Source of the DNA: Parietaria judaica
Taxonomy: Eukaryota > Streptophyta > Magnoliopsida > Rosales > Urticaceae
Direction: 5' to 3'
Assembly: GCA_954871525.1 (NCBI GenBank)
Contig: OX940868.1
Span: forward strand, 9,786,056 to 9,850,055
DNA: 64,000 nt
In this document: positions 39,990-51,902 of the stretch, piece after piece
Numbering within the stretch: position 1 is the stretch's first letter
Layout: each line of letters opens with the position of its first letter
Program-made: the position numbers and the translations under genes
The notes under the pieces: model-generated
The model's database searches: none
What the model was told of the DNA's origin: nothing
What the model saw: only the letters and a program-made list of their open reading frames with translations

Positions 39990-41128
39990 TTCGATGCTAT
40001 TAATTAATATAATATAATAATAAAATGGAGTGGGATTGTTGTTTTGTCGGATTAATACTCAATTATGTGTGAAGAAAAGGGGTCAAAATCTCTAATTCTC
40101 TATTACCAAATCCTTTCATCTTTGTCGCTAACGATTAACAGGAATTAGTAGGTATTAATTAAGTATTAACCTCTTTTTTCTTTTTCTTTTTCCTCTTACA
40201 GCTAATAAATTTGATGAGTTCTTATATTTATTTTTTTATTTTTAGTTAAAAAAATCTCTCCAAATCTTATTTAACCAAAATATCATCTATTTGTTTAACT
40301 TTTTCTTTTTAATTAATTTCATTACAATTAATGATTGGTCTTATTTTAATAAAACTAGTTAGTGTATATTAAATTTAAAACCAAATTCCATGATTATGGA
40401 AATACTAGAGTAAGTAAGTGTTGTGTAAGCAGAGGCCATTCTGAATAGCAAACATTAAAATAATGAAAAATATATGAAAATATTAAAGTACTTTTTGGAA
40501 GTACATTTTGATTTATTTATTTTTTATACAAATTGAAACAAAGGATACGTAAAAAAATTCTCAGTGCTTAAGAATAAAATGAAATATTTTTAATTTTTTA
40601 TTTAACGACTATATTTAGTAAAAGGAATTGAAAGAATGAGGAAAAAAAAAAACTAAAAAAAAAAAAAAAAAAAGAGCGTCAAAACAAAATCCATGTGGAT
40701 GGGAGATTCTGTAATATCTGATGGCTTCTAATCTCTCTGTTCCCTTATAAGAGATCTCTGTTTTGCTGACCCGAAAGGACCACTCACCCATTTCTAATTC
40801 CTACTACTTTTTATCTTTATCTTAGAAGAAAAAAATACAAAAAATTAAGAATTAAAAAGAGAAGAAATTTAATTGTTAATTAAGATACTCGTAATCAGTG
40901 TTCAAGTTGCCGATTTTGCGGATTAATCGATTATCAGTTGTTGAAAATTTAATGTTTAGTAACAAATTTATCAATTACTAAACAATTTATACGATATAAA
41001 GATTCAAATTATCGATATTGATATTTATCATCAGATTAATCGACTACGGATGAATAAGATATAAAATATTTAAAAGAATATATATATATTTTATTTATAT
41101 ATAATGTTCAAAATATCAAATATAAAAT

Positions 41129-41169
<41 letters not shown>

Positions 41170-41279
41170 TACTCAATAAATAATCTTATCTCTAAAATCC
41201 AAAACTTTTGGACTTTTGTCACTAAAAGCAAAAAAATTGAAAAAATTGAGTATATGATAATAAATCCCCTAGAATCATC
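39990..41279. other. intergenic, RING-CH promoter side
   Basis: AT-rich DNA with a poly-A tract near 40650-40675 and an AAT microsatellite at 41132-41169. No gene or element boundary is recognised. Confidence 0.5.
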
Positions 41280-41288
41280 AATTTATAA

Positions 41289-41600
41289 GGGTTAATTGCG
41301 GTAAAAATACCCAACATACTCTAAAATAATAAGTGAAAGTACCGAACGTCGTTTGTTTTGTTGCAGACAAACAAAATTTAGGGTTGTTTTAATGTTTTAG
41401 GGGTTCTTTCTAAGGATTTTTGTTAGAGTTTTTAGGGTTTTTAGATGAAAGTACCTTCAAAAAAACCCTAATAACCCTAACAATGTTAGACAAAATTTGT
41501 TGGTCTGCTACAAAACAGTCATGTTGGGTACTTTCAACTACTATTTTAGAGTTTGGGTACACGAAGTAGCATATTGGCAAAGTTTTACCGCAATTAACCT
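41289..41600. mobile_element. foldback element, 312 bp, 9-bp TSD
   Basis: The ends are GGGTTAATTGCGGTAAAA and the inverse of AGGTTAATTGCGGTAAAA. The flanks are AATTTATAA (41280-41288) and AATTTAGAA (41601-41609), eight of nine identical. Inverted pieces such as GTACCTTC/GAAAGTACC continue inward. Confidence 0.7.
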
Positions 41601-41609
41601 AATTTAGAA

Positions 41610-41943
41610 TTATATTCATCTGTCGATAGTAAAAAAATTAGAACAATAAGAAAAATTGATAATTTACCTTCAAATATCCAAAATCTTAAATCGTGTTAAT
41701 TTTGGTGCCCAAACTGAAAACTTTAGAAATTTAGTAATATGGAAATAAATAACCCACAAATTTGTAATAATATTCATCATTAAAAAGTAAAAAAAAAAAA
41801 AAATAAGAAGAAGAAGAAGAGAACATACCTCAAAAACAAAACAAAAATAAAAAATAAGATTCTTTTATGCACAAATAGAAAACTTCGAGAAACTAGCGCA
41901 TCTGAAGAAGATAAAAAACCTTACAATCATAATTTTATACTAA
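41610..41943. other. intergenic, no gene seen
   Basis: AT-rich sequence with an A-rich tract and GAA repeats near 41790-41820. Nothing codes. Confidence 0.5.
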
Positions 41944-41948
41944 TATTC

Positions 41949-42572
41949 TGTAAGTTATGCCCGAACTCGATATTGTATCTTTCAGGTTATCGGATATCGA
42001 CCCGAATCCATAACCGACATAACGGGCCCAATTGGGCCCGAGTAATAACGATGAGCACACTTAATTAATTATGAATTAATTAATTAAATTTATTGGGCCT
42101 TAATTAAAGCCCATTAGGTTTTATGAGATTAAGTATTTATAATACTTAATCATGGCTCATAAAACATTAATCCTAGACCTAGCCATAGAGAGAAATTCGA
42201 CCTCCCTCCCTAGAAGAAGTCAAATTTTGGCTTGCTCCCGGTTCATCATCGATTCGTCATCCAAACACCGAGTAGGATCTAACCTATCCTCCGAGGTATT
42301 TTCCGGTCATCAAGACGTTCCCGAGTGACGTGGTGGACGACCTAGAGGCACTAAAATTGAAGTGCTCATCCCCGGGACATTCCGAGAAATCAGCCAAGCT
42401 CAGAATCGGCAAAATTCAGCGTTTTTGGTACAGTTGGCAAAAGTACCAAAAAGTTTGGTAACGATCTCTAATTCGATATATTAATTCTCGTAATTATTCT
42501 AGATCTATATTGTTCGATGATATCCCATGATTTCCGCCTCGGGATTGAGAAAGAGTCATCGAAAACCCAACA
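41949..42572. mobile_element. solo LTR, 624 bp, perfect 5-bp TSD
   Basis: It begins TGTAAGTTATG and ends AACCCAACA, flanked by TATTC on both sides (41944-41948 and 42573-42577). Its right part resembles the interrupted LTR at about 55490-60262 (shared GACGTGGTGGAC, TTTTCCGGTCA and the TTCCGCCTCGGGA end), so both belong to one diverged family. No internal region adjoins. Confidence 0.75.
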
Positions 42573-42577
42573 TATTC

Positions 42578-43102
42578 ATTAAAATTTTAAAAATGTGCAA
42601 CAATTGCAAAATATTAAACTTTGTAAATCACAAACATAACTACATATTAATTTTAAAACTAGGAAAATACCCAAAATGTCTACCAAATTAGTAAGTTTGC
42701 AAGTAAAGAAGCATGAAATCATAAATCTCTAACAATATTATTCATAACCCCTCTAATTCAACAAGAGAAATCGAAAAATTATCTCAAAAATAAGAAAAAG
42801 TAAAATTATGGTATTTATATAAGTGGGACTTCGTCCCCTAAAAAACTAGAATGAATATGTCTCCTCATTCCAAAACGACATCCCAATCTTCCCGGCAATA
42901 TACGACAACTATCAAGTTCATCATGGTTCACGGCGTAGAAACTGGTAACATACCGCATGTGGGCTTTAGCATAAAGTCGGCCCATTACAGCAAGAGAAGC
43001 CCATTCAAGTCGTGCAACGTACACATCTTGGACTATTATTCGAAGACCGAGCAACCCTCAAGATTGGGCGCATATCCTCCAAGCTGACCAGCTTAAAGCA
43101 GT
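42578..43102. other. intergenic, no gene seen
   Basis: AT-rich to 42830, then a GC-richer segment to 43102 that may be part of an older LTR. Overlapping small frames on both strands lack any domain. Confidence 0.4.
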
Positions 43103-43256
43103 TGTCACGTCAGACCACAAAGAAATCAAGGCCTAATATCATGGATACACCTTTACACGTGGCGATCATCAAAGAATCAACACGAAAACTTAGTCTTATA
43201 GCCGTTACATGAAATTAGAAAAAGGGACAAGATGGCTAGGCTATAAATAGGGCGTA

Positions 43257-43425
43257 AGTCGATAGAGTGAAATGGGAAGAAAGCGAATTTGTTGCAATCA
43301 ATGGAATAATGAAATCATATTACACTCTGCTATTTATATACAACAATCAAATGAAATTGTCCAGCTCAGCAACTTCTACCGCTGTAACTGACTTCTCATG
43401 CTGAGCTGTCATTTCTCCTTCAACA
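43257..43425 (-). repeat. Copia 2 3' LTR
   Basis: The 169-bp LTR ends CTCCTTCAACA on the plus strand. In the element's direction it starts TGTTGAAGG and ends CGACT rather than CA. Confidence 0.9.
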
Positions 43426-43433
43426 CCCCCCCT
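43426..43433 (-). other. Copia 2 polypurine tract
   Basis: On the minus strand GAGGGGGGG directly precedes the 3' LTR, as expected for the plus-strand primer. Confidence 0.8.
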
Positions 43434-43475
43434 CAAACGGAAGGGAGATGTAGCAACCTTCAGTTTGTCTCGTAG

Positions 43476-46400
43476 CTAGAGAAAACGCTGCATGGACAGG
43501 CCTTTAGTGAGAAGATCGGCAACTTGATCCATCGTCGGAATGTAGCGAATCTCGAGTGAGTTGTCTAGAACCTTGTCACGTACAAAATGCATATCAATCT
43601 CACTATGTTTTGTACGTTGATGACTGACAGGGTTTGAAGCTAGTGAAGCAGCTCCAATATTATCACACCAGATTATAGGCTTAGCAGCCTCGTGGAGACC
43701 AATCTTAGACAATAGTGTACGGAGCCAAGTGAGCTCGGCCGCCGCATGAGCTAGCGCCCTATATTCTGCCTCCGTGCTAGAGCGTGCGATGACCTGTCGT
43801 TTCTTAGAACTCCATGAAACAAGATTTCCGCCAAAGTAAATGCAGTAAACGCTAGTAGAACGTCGATCATCGGGGAAACTAGCCCAATCAGCATCGGCAA
43901 AACCAGTGAGCTGATGTGAGGCGGATTGAGTGAATTGTAATCCCTTGTGAAGAGTCCCTTTAAGATAGCGCAAGACACGTTTGCACAGAAGCCAATGTTC
44001 TTCGGAAGGGCATTGAAGAAATTGACTGAGCTTCCCGACGATGAAGGAGATATCGGGTGGAGTAAAGGTGAGGTATTGGAGAGCACCAATGGTGCTCCGG
44101 TATAGAGATGGTTCTAGCATTGGTTCACCGTCGTTGCGTGAAATGGATAAGCCCGGAGGGAGAGGTGTTGACCATGGTTTAGCGTGCTCCATTTTGACAC
44201 GCTTGAGGAGATCAACAATGTATTTAGACTGAGAAAGGTACAAACCCGAGTTGTCCCGAAACACTTCGATCCCTAGAAAGTAATGAAGAGGGCATAAGTC
44301 TTTCAACGCAAAAATCTTGTTCAGGTCATTAGTGAAGCGTTCCAGCAAAGGTGTGCAATTTCCGGTGATGATAATATCATCTGCATAGACGAGAAGAAGA
44401 ATGACTTTGTAGTTTTTCTTGTAAACAAAGAGAGATATGTCCAACTGAAGGTTAATAAACCCCCAAGTAAGAAGCGCTTGGCGAAGACGATCAAACCTCG
44501 CTCGAGGAGCCTGCTTAAGTCCATACTAAGCACGGTTGAGCTTGCAAACGTGAGTCGGTCGTAAAGGATCTTCGAAGCCTCATGGTTGCTTCATGTAGAC
44601 TGTTTCTTTGAGCATACCATTTAAGAACGCATTGTTTACGTCCAATTGGTGAATGTCCCAGCCCTTTAAAACAGCGAGAGAGAGCACCACTCGGATTGTT
44701 GTAGCTTTGACGACGGGGCTGAAATTTTCCGTGTAATCGATGCCCGGTGATTGAAGAAATCCTTGGGCTACAAGCCTTGCTTTATAGCGCTGCACGTGGC
44801 CATCAAGATTAAATTTTACTTTAAAAACCCACTTGTTACCGACAATATTGTATTGTGGTAAGGAAGGAACAAGATCCCAAGTGTGGTTCCTTTTTAGAGC
44901 AGAAAACTCTAATTCCATGGCTGATTTCCAGCGAGGATCTGCAAGCGCAGTTGCCACGTTACGAGGTTCAGACGGGCCACAATCAATGGTCAACGGATGT
45001 TTAGTTGCAGACATTGCCTTAGGCTTGAATATACCGCGCTTTGCACGCGTGACCATAGGATGATCATTAACAGGAACGATCGATTCCGATTCTAATCAGG
45101 AAGATGATGGTTGATTTGTGGAGGGGAGACTGGAAGGTGTGGCGCGAGTATTTGACTCAGGAATCGGAACTGTGGAGGTTTCTGGGGCTTTAGAAAGTAC
45201 AGGAGCAACATGTTCAATGAGGGGCAGATCAGTAATTTGGGGATTTTCTGGGAATGTATGTGTAACAGGTAATATCGAAGTATTTTAGTGATGTGTGGGA
45301 GTTGGAAGAGAGATAGTGGGCAGACAATTATTTGTGACGGTGGGAGATGGAGAAGGAAACAACTCATGGTAAGGAAAGTATTTTTCATTAAAAGTAACAT
45401 GGCAAGTAATATACACTCTACCAGATGGATGAAGACAAATATAACCTTTGTGTTTCGAGCTATAGCCTAAGAAAAAGCATTTGGAAGATCGAAATTCAAT
45501 CTTATGACGATTATATGACCTTAAGTGAGGATAGGCAGAACAACCAAAGACCCGGAATGAGCTATAATCCGGATATTTGTGAAATAAGATAGTGAAGGGG
45601 GATTGATTTTGTAGTATTGGAGTAGGAAGTCTATTTATTAGAAAGGTTGCAGTTGAGAAAGCTTCCCACCAAAAATGTAAAGGGACTTTGGATTGAGAGA
45701 GAAGTGTCAAGCCTAGCTCTACAATATGCCTATGTTTCCTTTCGGCTTTTCCGTTTTGAGCATGGACGTGAGGACAAGGATGGCGCATGCCTATACCACA
45801 CTCATTTAGGAAGGGGACAAATGTTCTAAACTCCCCACCCTAATCATATTGGATCATTTTTATTTTGGTAGAAAATTGGTTCTCTACGGTGGCTTTAAAC
45901 AATTTAAACATGGAGAAGGCATCGGATTTTACTTTGATGGGATAGATCCATGTATATCGAGTAAAGTCGTCAATAAAATGTATATAATAACGAAAACCAT
46001 TTGATCCAATCATCGGAGATGGTCCCCAGAGATCTGTATGGACAAGCTCAAATGGTGCACTTGTTTTTGAGCTAGACATTCTGAGAGGTAAACAATGACT
46101 TTTTCCAATATGACAGGCCGAGCAGAAAAATTCATTCTTATTTATTGGAAACCGAAGATTACATTGTTTGGAAACAAGAGACAATATACTTCTAGAGGGA
46201 TGTCCTATGCGTTGGTGAAAGATATCCAACAAAGTGCAAGAATTGACAGTTTTACTCATGAAGGGATTAACGAGATTACATGACTGAACTATAGGCTGGC
46301 TTGAGCTTGTGGATGTAGACACGCCAAAGGCAGACTTTGGGACTTTGCAAGGACTTGGAAATTTGTATAGCCCGTGTTTAACGGTCCCCGTGAGCAGATC

Positions 46401-47711
46401 TTTCCGGGTGGCCTCGTCCTTAACAACACAGAATTTGGAATGAAATTCAACAAATGCATTATTATCATGAGTGAATTTTGAGACTGAAACCAAATTCTTT
46501 TTGATCTTAGGAACTCTAAGGACATTTTTGAGCTTTAGTAATGGGTTTATGGGAGATTTCGACGGAAAGTTGGTAGATCCTATATGAGAAATGTTCAGCA
46601 AATTACCGTTCCCAATCATAAGCTTGTCGGATCCAACGTATGGTTTGGCAATATGCATGTTGTCGAGGCTTGCCGTAATGTGGTCCGTCGCTCCGCTATC
46701 GGCATACCAAGACGGATCAAATGCAGCTTCTTGACTCGCATACATTGCAGAAGGCCGAGTTGGCTGGTTTGAGCCATTGTTTTGAGTTCCACTGTAGTTT
46801 GAAGTTTCTTCATTTCTGAACCAACACACTTTTGCAGTGTGTCCAGATTTTGCACATATCTGGCAAGTAGGCTTGTTTCCTCTGCCATACATGGTTTCTC
46901 TGCCTCGTCCACGTCCTCTCGGAGAGGGTGAATTGAAGGCGTTTATCTGGTTTCTATATTGAGGATTCATTTCTTGTCCTCTTGGTCCTCTTCCCCGATT
47001 TTCTGCAAAATTGGCTATAACATGGCCAATCTCCGTGGTAAGGGACGCGTTTAGCATTTCGTTCCTGGATTCTTGCAAAAGGAGCATAGCTTCTACATCC
47101 TGTAGAGTCATGTCCGAATCATCAGCTCTGTTGCTGATCAATCCCACAGTTACCTCGAATTCAGACGGAAGGCCAGCTAGCGTGAAAAGGATCAGATCTT
47201 CATTGGAGATGACGTGTCCAGCGAGAGCGAGAGCATCTGCAAGGGATGTGATCTTGCCAATATATTCATAGATCGACATGGCTCCTTTCTTGATCGTCTG
47301 GATCTGAGTTCGCAGTTGCAGAGCTCGAGAACGAGATCGGACAGCGAATAATTTCTCCAGAGATTTCCACACAGCGCTTGACGTCTCGAAACGAACAACG
47401 GTGTTCAGAATTGGAGGTGATAGAGTTGATCGAATCCAACTCAGAAGGATGTTATCATCACGCTTCCATTTAGAAAATGCAGGATTCAGTACCTTCGTAA
47501 GAGATCCGGCTTTAAGAACCTCTAAGAATTGTTGCGGACATTTGCGATCGCCATTAACTAGGTCTTCAAGCTCGTAACCACGGATTGCTGGAAGAATTTG
47601 AGATCTCCAGATGAGATAATTGGTGTTGTCAAGCTTGATAGACACAGCGTTGCTCAGAGAGGGAGAGAAGGAAGTAGCCGGAGAAAAAGTCGAAGAATCA
47701 TGTGACGCCAT
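43476..47711 (-). pseudogene. gag-pol: Copia 2 gag-pol polyprotein: one frame, five in-frame stops
   Basis: From the ATG at 47711 (MASHDSS) to the TAA/TAG-type end at 43476 the frame is never shifted: 1412 codons. Order: Gag (about 47600-47000), zinc knuckle CQICAKSGHTAKVC (about 46822-46863), protease WYADSGATDH (about 46690-46715), pre-integrase HQRIGHP..CSACHIGK, integrase core HTDLWGP, reverse transcriptase with YADD at 44376-44387, and RNase H ending LTKGLSMQRFL. Internal stops are TAG at 45840-45842 (expected Trp in the integrase core), TAA at 45285-45287, TGA at 45096-45098, TGA at 44580-44582 and TAG at 44526-44528 (in the NRALYGLKQ-type RT segment). The copy cannot make full Pol but was intact until recent point mutations. 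Confidence 0.93.
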
Positions 47712-47727
47712 TGATGAAACAATTAGG

Positions 47728-47739
47728 GCTCTGATACCA
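47728..47739 (-). other. Copia 2 primer-binding site (initiator tRNA-Met)
   Basis: On the minus strand TGGTATCAGAGC directly follows the 5' LTR and is complementary to the 3' end of plant initiator tRNA-Met. Confidence 0.92.
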
Positions 47740-47908
47740 AGTCGAGAGAGTGAAATGGGAAGAAAGCAAATTTGTTTCAATCAATGGATTAATGAAATCA
47801 TATTACACTCTGCTATTTATATACAACAATCAAATGCAATTTTCCAGCTCAGCAACTTCTACCGCTGTAACCGACTTCTCATGCTGAGCTGTCATTTCTC
47901 CTTCAACA
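47740..47908 (-). repeat. Copia 2 5' LTR
   Basis: The 169-bp LTR abuts the primer site at 47739 and the target duplication GCGTA at 47909. Confidence 0.92.
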
Positions 47909-48147
47909 GCGTATTATATTTATTAGTCATCACGTTGTTACTATCTTACAAGCTACTTACACTATATTCTTATACTCTGTATTCAATCTTACGATCAAGG
48001 AATAACAAGACTCTTATTTATTTCTTTGGTCTATTTCTATATATTTCGTATCGATATACTTGCTATCTTGCAACGAAGTGGATTCATTACAAATTATTGA
48101 TATCCATAATCTTATACATTGTTTCGAAGTGTCATCACTCCGTGACA

Positions 48148-49413
48148 GTTGGTCATGATTATACAGATCAACAGGTATTTAGCCAGAAATACCTTAAAAT
48201 AATAAATTTGAATACGAAATAGAAGTATCAAAATTATCTCTTTTTTGCACTAAAGGGGTCGATAAATTTTCAAGTTAAATCGATCTATTACCAATCGGGT
48301 ATAAAATAGATAACGATTACAATAGTCAAGCTATTAATTACCCTCTAAATCGATTAATAGACGAGTAGTTGACTTTTTGCCTATTATGTTTAATTACATT
48401 AATAAAGGACGCGATGTGGAATGTCGTGTTCGTGTCGTGTTCATCTGTTATTATTCATGTAAAGCGCATCGACAATTTTAGACCCAGATCCATTTAAGGG
48501 TTGACCCAAATTCATTTAAATCGTGTCAATAAGCGTGTCGTATTTCGTATCCGGCTCAATATTGCCACTCCAATTATATTACTTTCTCCATATCTCAAGA
48601 TCTTGACCGTTGACCTGGGATACCCGATATAATTATACAAATGATATGGAATTTTAGCACTATTTAATATCATCGTTGGGCAATGACGCAGCGACACTTT
48701 CCGTTCATGTTTTACGATTAAAATTGTTTAGTACTTAAGTAAATAACGACAACTATGTATTCTTGAATCTTGATTCTTTGTTGTAGCTTGCAAGTGCAAA
48801 TCTTTTGTGATTTTCTTCAAAATTCAGATTCTGTGATCTCCTTTCTCATTTCACTTAAACATGTTCAAGAAGCATAGTTTTAAATACCCGAAAAGCAAGA
48901 TAAACAGGCAAAATAATCAATATCCAGGCCTCTATTAATACAAATATATAAATGGAAATAAATGAATATTTCTGTAATTCATAACTCTGATAGAATAATC
49001 AAACTGTTTCAAACATAAAAAATAGAAGAAAAAAAAAAACATTTGGAAATTGGGATCAAATTACAAAAATAATTACGTAAGAGTTGAAATGTATTATATT
49101 AAACTAAAATTAGCAAAAGTCTTAAACCAATTTCCGCGGCATCAACTAGCATATATGTTCGAACTTCCAAGCTAAAGAAATTACGGATTGACTTGAGAGT
49201 TAAATTGAAAGGGGAACCCGGTTTGCCAAGACTGAAATTCTAAATACTATTATTTCAAAGAAAGAAAAAAAAAACTAATTATTTTAATGTACGAATTTAT
49301 CGGTAGATAACGAGTTTTTCGATAAAATTTCGTAACATTTTACACTAGACCAATATTACGTCACCTCGGCAATTGGTTTGGTTCCCAATTCGCATACCTT
49401 ATGTAATATGGGA
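48148..49413. other. intergenic, no gene seen
   Basis: AT-rich DNA. The stretch 48410-48560 repeats GTGTCGTGTTC and resembles the end of a MITE, without a definable partner. Confidence 0.45.
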
Positions 49414-49422
49414 ATAATAAAT

Positions 49423-50411
49423 GGGTAAATTGCGGCTAATGTTCTCAATGTTTGATCTTTTGCGAATTATGTACCCAATGTTTATTTTTGGTGGCTAATG
49501 TACCCAATGTTTGATCTGTTAGATATTTTCGGGTTTTCCGTTAGTTGACCGTTAGAGAGTTGTCATCCTCTACATGTACACTTTTCGTATTTTTGACATA
49601 ACTCACTCATTTTTTGTCCAGATTTTATGCACGACCTATGGTTAGAAATATAAGAGATAGATCTACAACTTTTTGTTTTAAGATTTGTAAAATAAGTTTT
49701 AGAAAAATACAAAATTTCAAATACAACGTAAAATAAGTCATTAGTTTAATACAAAATATTTATTTCGAGCAAATTTTAATATATTTAATGACTTTATATG
49801 GTGAAACGTAAAACTAAAAATTTGTAGATAAATATTTTATCTTTCTAACGGGTGTTTATTTATAAATTTTGGATAAAAAACGAGTGAGTTATGCCAAAAA
49901 TATGAAATATGTGATATGAAATAATCTTTCATATTTTTGGCATAACTTACTCATCTTTTGTCCAAAATTTATATATAAACATCCGCTGGAAAAATAAAAT
50001 ATTTATCTACAACTTATTAGTTTTACGCTTCATCATAAAAGTCATTAAGTATGGTAAAATTTTCTCGAAACAAATATTTTGCATTAAACTTATGTCCAAT
50101 TTTACGTTGTATTTGAAATTTCGTATTTTTATAAAACTTATTTTACAAAACTTAAAACATAAAAGTTGTAGATCTATCTCTTGTCTTTCCAACCATAGGT
50201 CATGCATAAAATTTTGACAAAAAATGAGTGAGTTATGTGAAAAATACAAAAAGTGTGCATATAGAGGAGGATAACTCTCTAACGGTCAATTAACGGAAAA
50301 CACGAAAATATCTAACAGACCAAACATTGAGTACATTAGTCATCAAAAATAAACATTAGGTACATAATTCGTAAAAAATCAAACATTGAGTACATTAGCT
50401 CCAGTTTACCC
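49423..50411. mobile_element. foldback element, 989 bp, perfect 9-bp TSD
   Basis: The ends are GGGTAAATTGCGGC and the inverse of GGGTAAACTGGAGC. The 9-bp direct repeat ATAATAAAT lies at 49414-49422 and 50412-50420. The two arms are inverted copies along nearly their whole length, meeting near 49915 (for example TTTTGTCCAGATTTTATGCA against TGCATAAAATTTTGACAAAA). No protein is encoded. Confidence 0.88.
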
Positions 50412-50663
50412 ATAATAAATTAAGTAAGTGTTCTTATTTTACTTATAAAATTAATCGATACACATGCATTCTCTTAAATAAAGCTGGAAGGTGGAACAAC
50501 TAAAGTTTCTCCAACTCCAGTCTCCAACTCAAGTCTTCAAGATTAGTTCTGTCTCTTTATCATATTTATTTAAAAAAGAATAATATCACGACATTTTCTA
50601 TTATTTTATTATTAATAAGCAACCATAGATTTGCAAATTTCACAAGTTTCAACTTTCTTTCTA

Positions 50664-51545
50664 GGGAAATTTGCGGCGAAAATCATTGAAGTCGTCAAAT
50701 GCTTGCAAATAAGTCACTAACGTTATATATTTGCGGCGAAACTCATCGACGTCACTCTTTTTTTACAAATCCAATATGAAAATGTTAAATGACATGTGGC
50801 TTCGCCACGTGGACGCCACGTCACACCTTTAAGCATACATGACAAAAATACCACATTTTGCGGCAAAAATACTGCAAAAATTTTACATGGCTATATATTA
50901 AGCCAAAAATACAATAGTTTTCGGCAAAAATAACATTTAAAAAAAATTACTTTTATCATGAAAAAGTCATAAAAAAATAATAATCCTATTGTTGATTCCA
51001 TTTTTTCGGTAATACTCCAATTTATTTATCACAATCCTATGAAAAATTCAATATTTTTATATATTATTATTATTATCTCTTATTTATTACAAAGTGACAA
51101 TTTATTCATCACAATATATTTGCAATGACATTGGAAAATCTATTTAAGTGTTTTCTATATAAGATATTTATATATCATCCATTATTTTAATTTTGCCGAA
51201 ATTATTGATAAAAGTGTTTTCTATATGAGATATTTATATATCATCCACTATTGATAAAAGTAATTTTAAAAAAAAGTTATTTGTGTCGAAACTATTGTAT
51301 TTTTTCCATTAATATATAACTAAATAAAATGTTTGCAGTATTTTTGCCGCAATATGTGGTATTTTTGTCATGTATACTTAAGGTATGACGTGGCGTCCAC
51401 ATGGCGAAGCCACATGTCATTTAACATTTTCATATTGGATTTGTAAAATAAGAGTGACGTCGGTGCGTTTCGCCGCAAATATTTAACGTTAGTGACTTAT
51501 TTGCAAGAATTTGACGACTTCGATAACTTTCGCCGCAAATTTCCC
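50664..51545. mobile_element. foldback element, 882 bp, perfect 9-bp TSD
   Basis: It begins GGGAAATTTGCGGCGAAA and ends TTTCGCCGCAAATTTCCC, an exact inverse of 18 bp. TTCTTTCTA flanks both sides (50655-50663 and 51546-51554). Arm pairing continues (ATTTGCGGCGAAAC, ACGTGGCGTCCAC) to an AT-rich centre near 51100. The element lies only 243 bp from the previous foldback. Confidence 0.88.
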
Positions 51546-51902
51546 TTCTTTCTAACTTCTGTTTTTCTAACCCCAATTTGCAAACATTTCAACTTTTGCA
51601 CGCAGTCGAGAATCAAATGGATATGTGGTCTCGAGTTCGACTCTCGACCTTGAGTCAATTATCTTTGACCGAGAATTATTATAATTCTATTTATTTATTT
51701 TTTTGAATAAAAGCCAAATCTGACTACATGTATAATAGAAAATAGGGATAATACCGGCAAAAGTGACCAAAGTTTGGCCAAGTGTGCAAATAAGTGGCCA
51801 AACGGATTTAATATCGACATAAGTAGCTAAAGTTTACCAAATCGTGGATAGTACAAATTCCATCCATTTCATGTCAACGCCGTTAGCCATGTCATTTGTA
51901 CT

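Larger units (their letters stand above)
43257..47908 (-). mobile_element. Copia 2: complete Ty1/copia retrotransposon, 4652 bp
   Basis: Two 169-bp LTRs (43257-43425 and 47740-47908) bound one gag-pol frame on the minus strand. The perfect 5-bp duplication GCGTA lies at 43252-43256 and 47909-47913. The LTRs differ at 7 of 169 positions (about 96 percent identity), older than Copia 1. Small size, short LTRs and the Gag sequence suggest the Ale/Retrofit lineage; the lineage name is an inference. Confidence 0.95.
43103..48147 (+). mobile_element. solo LTR split by Copia 2
   Basis: The outer ends are TGTCACG and CGTGACA. Removing Copia 2 and one copy of its target duplication leaves 388 bp with a TATA box (GGCTATAAATAGGG, 43239-43252) and an AT-rich downstream half (47914-48147). 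Copia 2 entered immediately after the TATA box. A 5-bp duplication is not clear (CAGTT occurs on both sides but overlaps the ends), so the exact limits are tentative. Confidence 0.5.
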
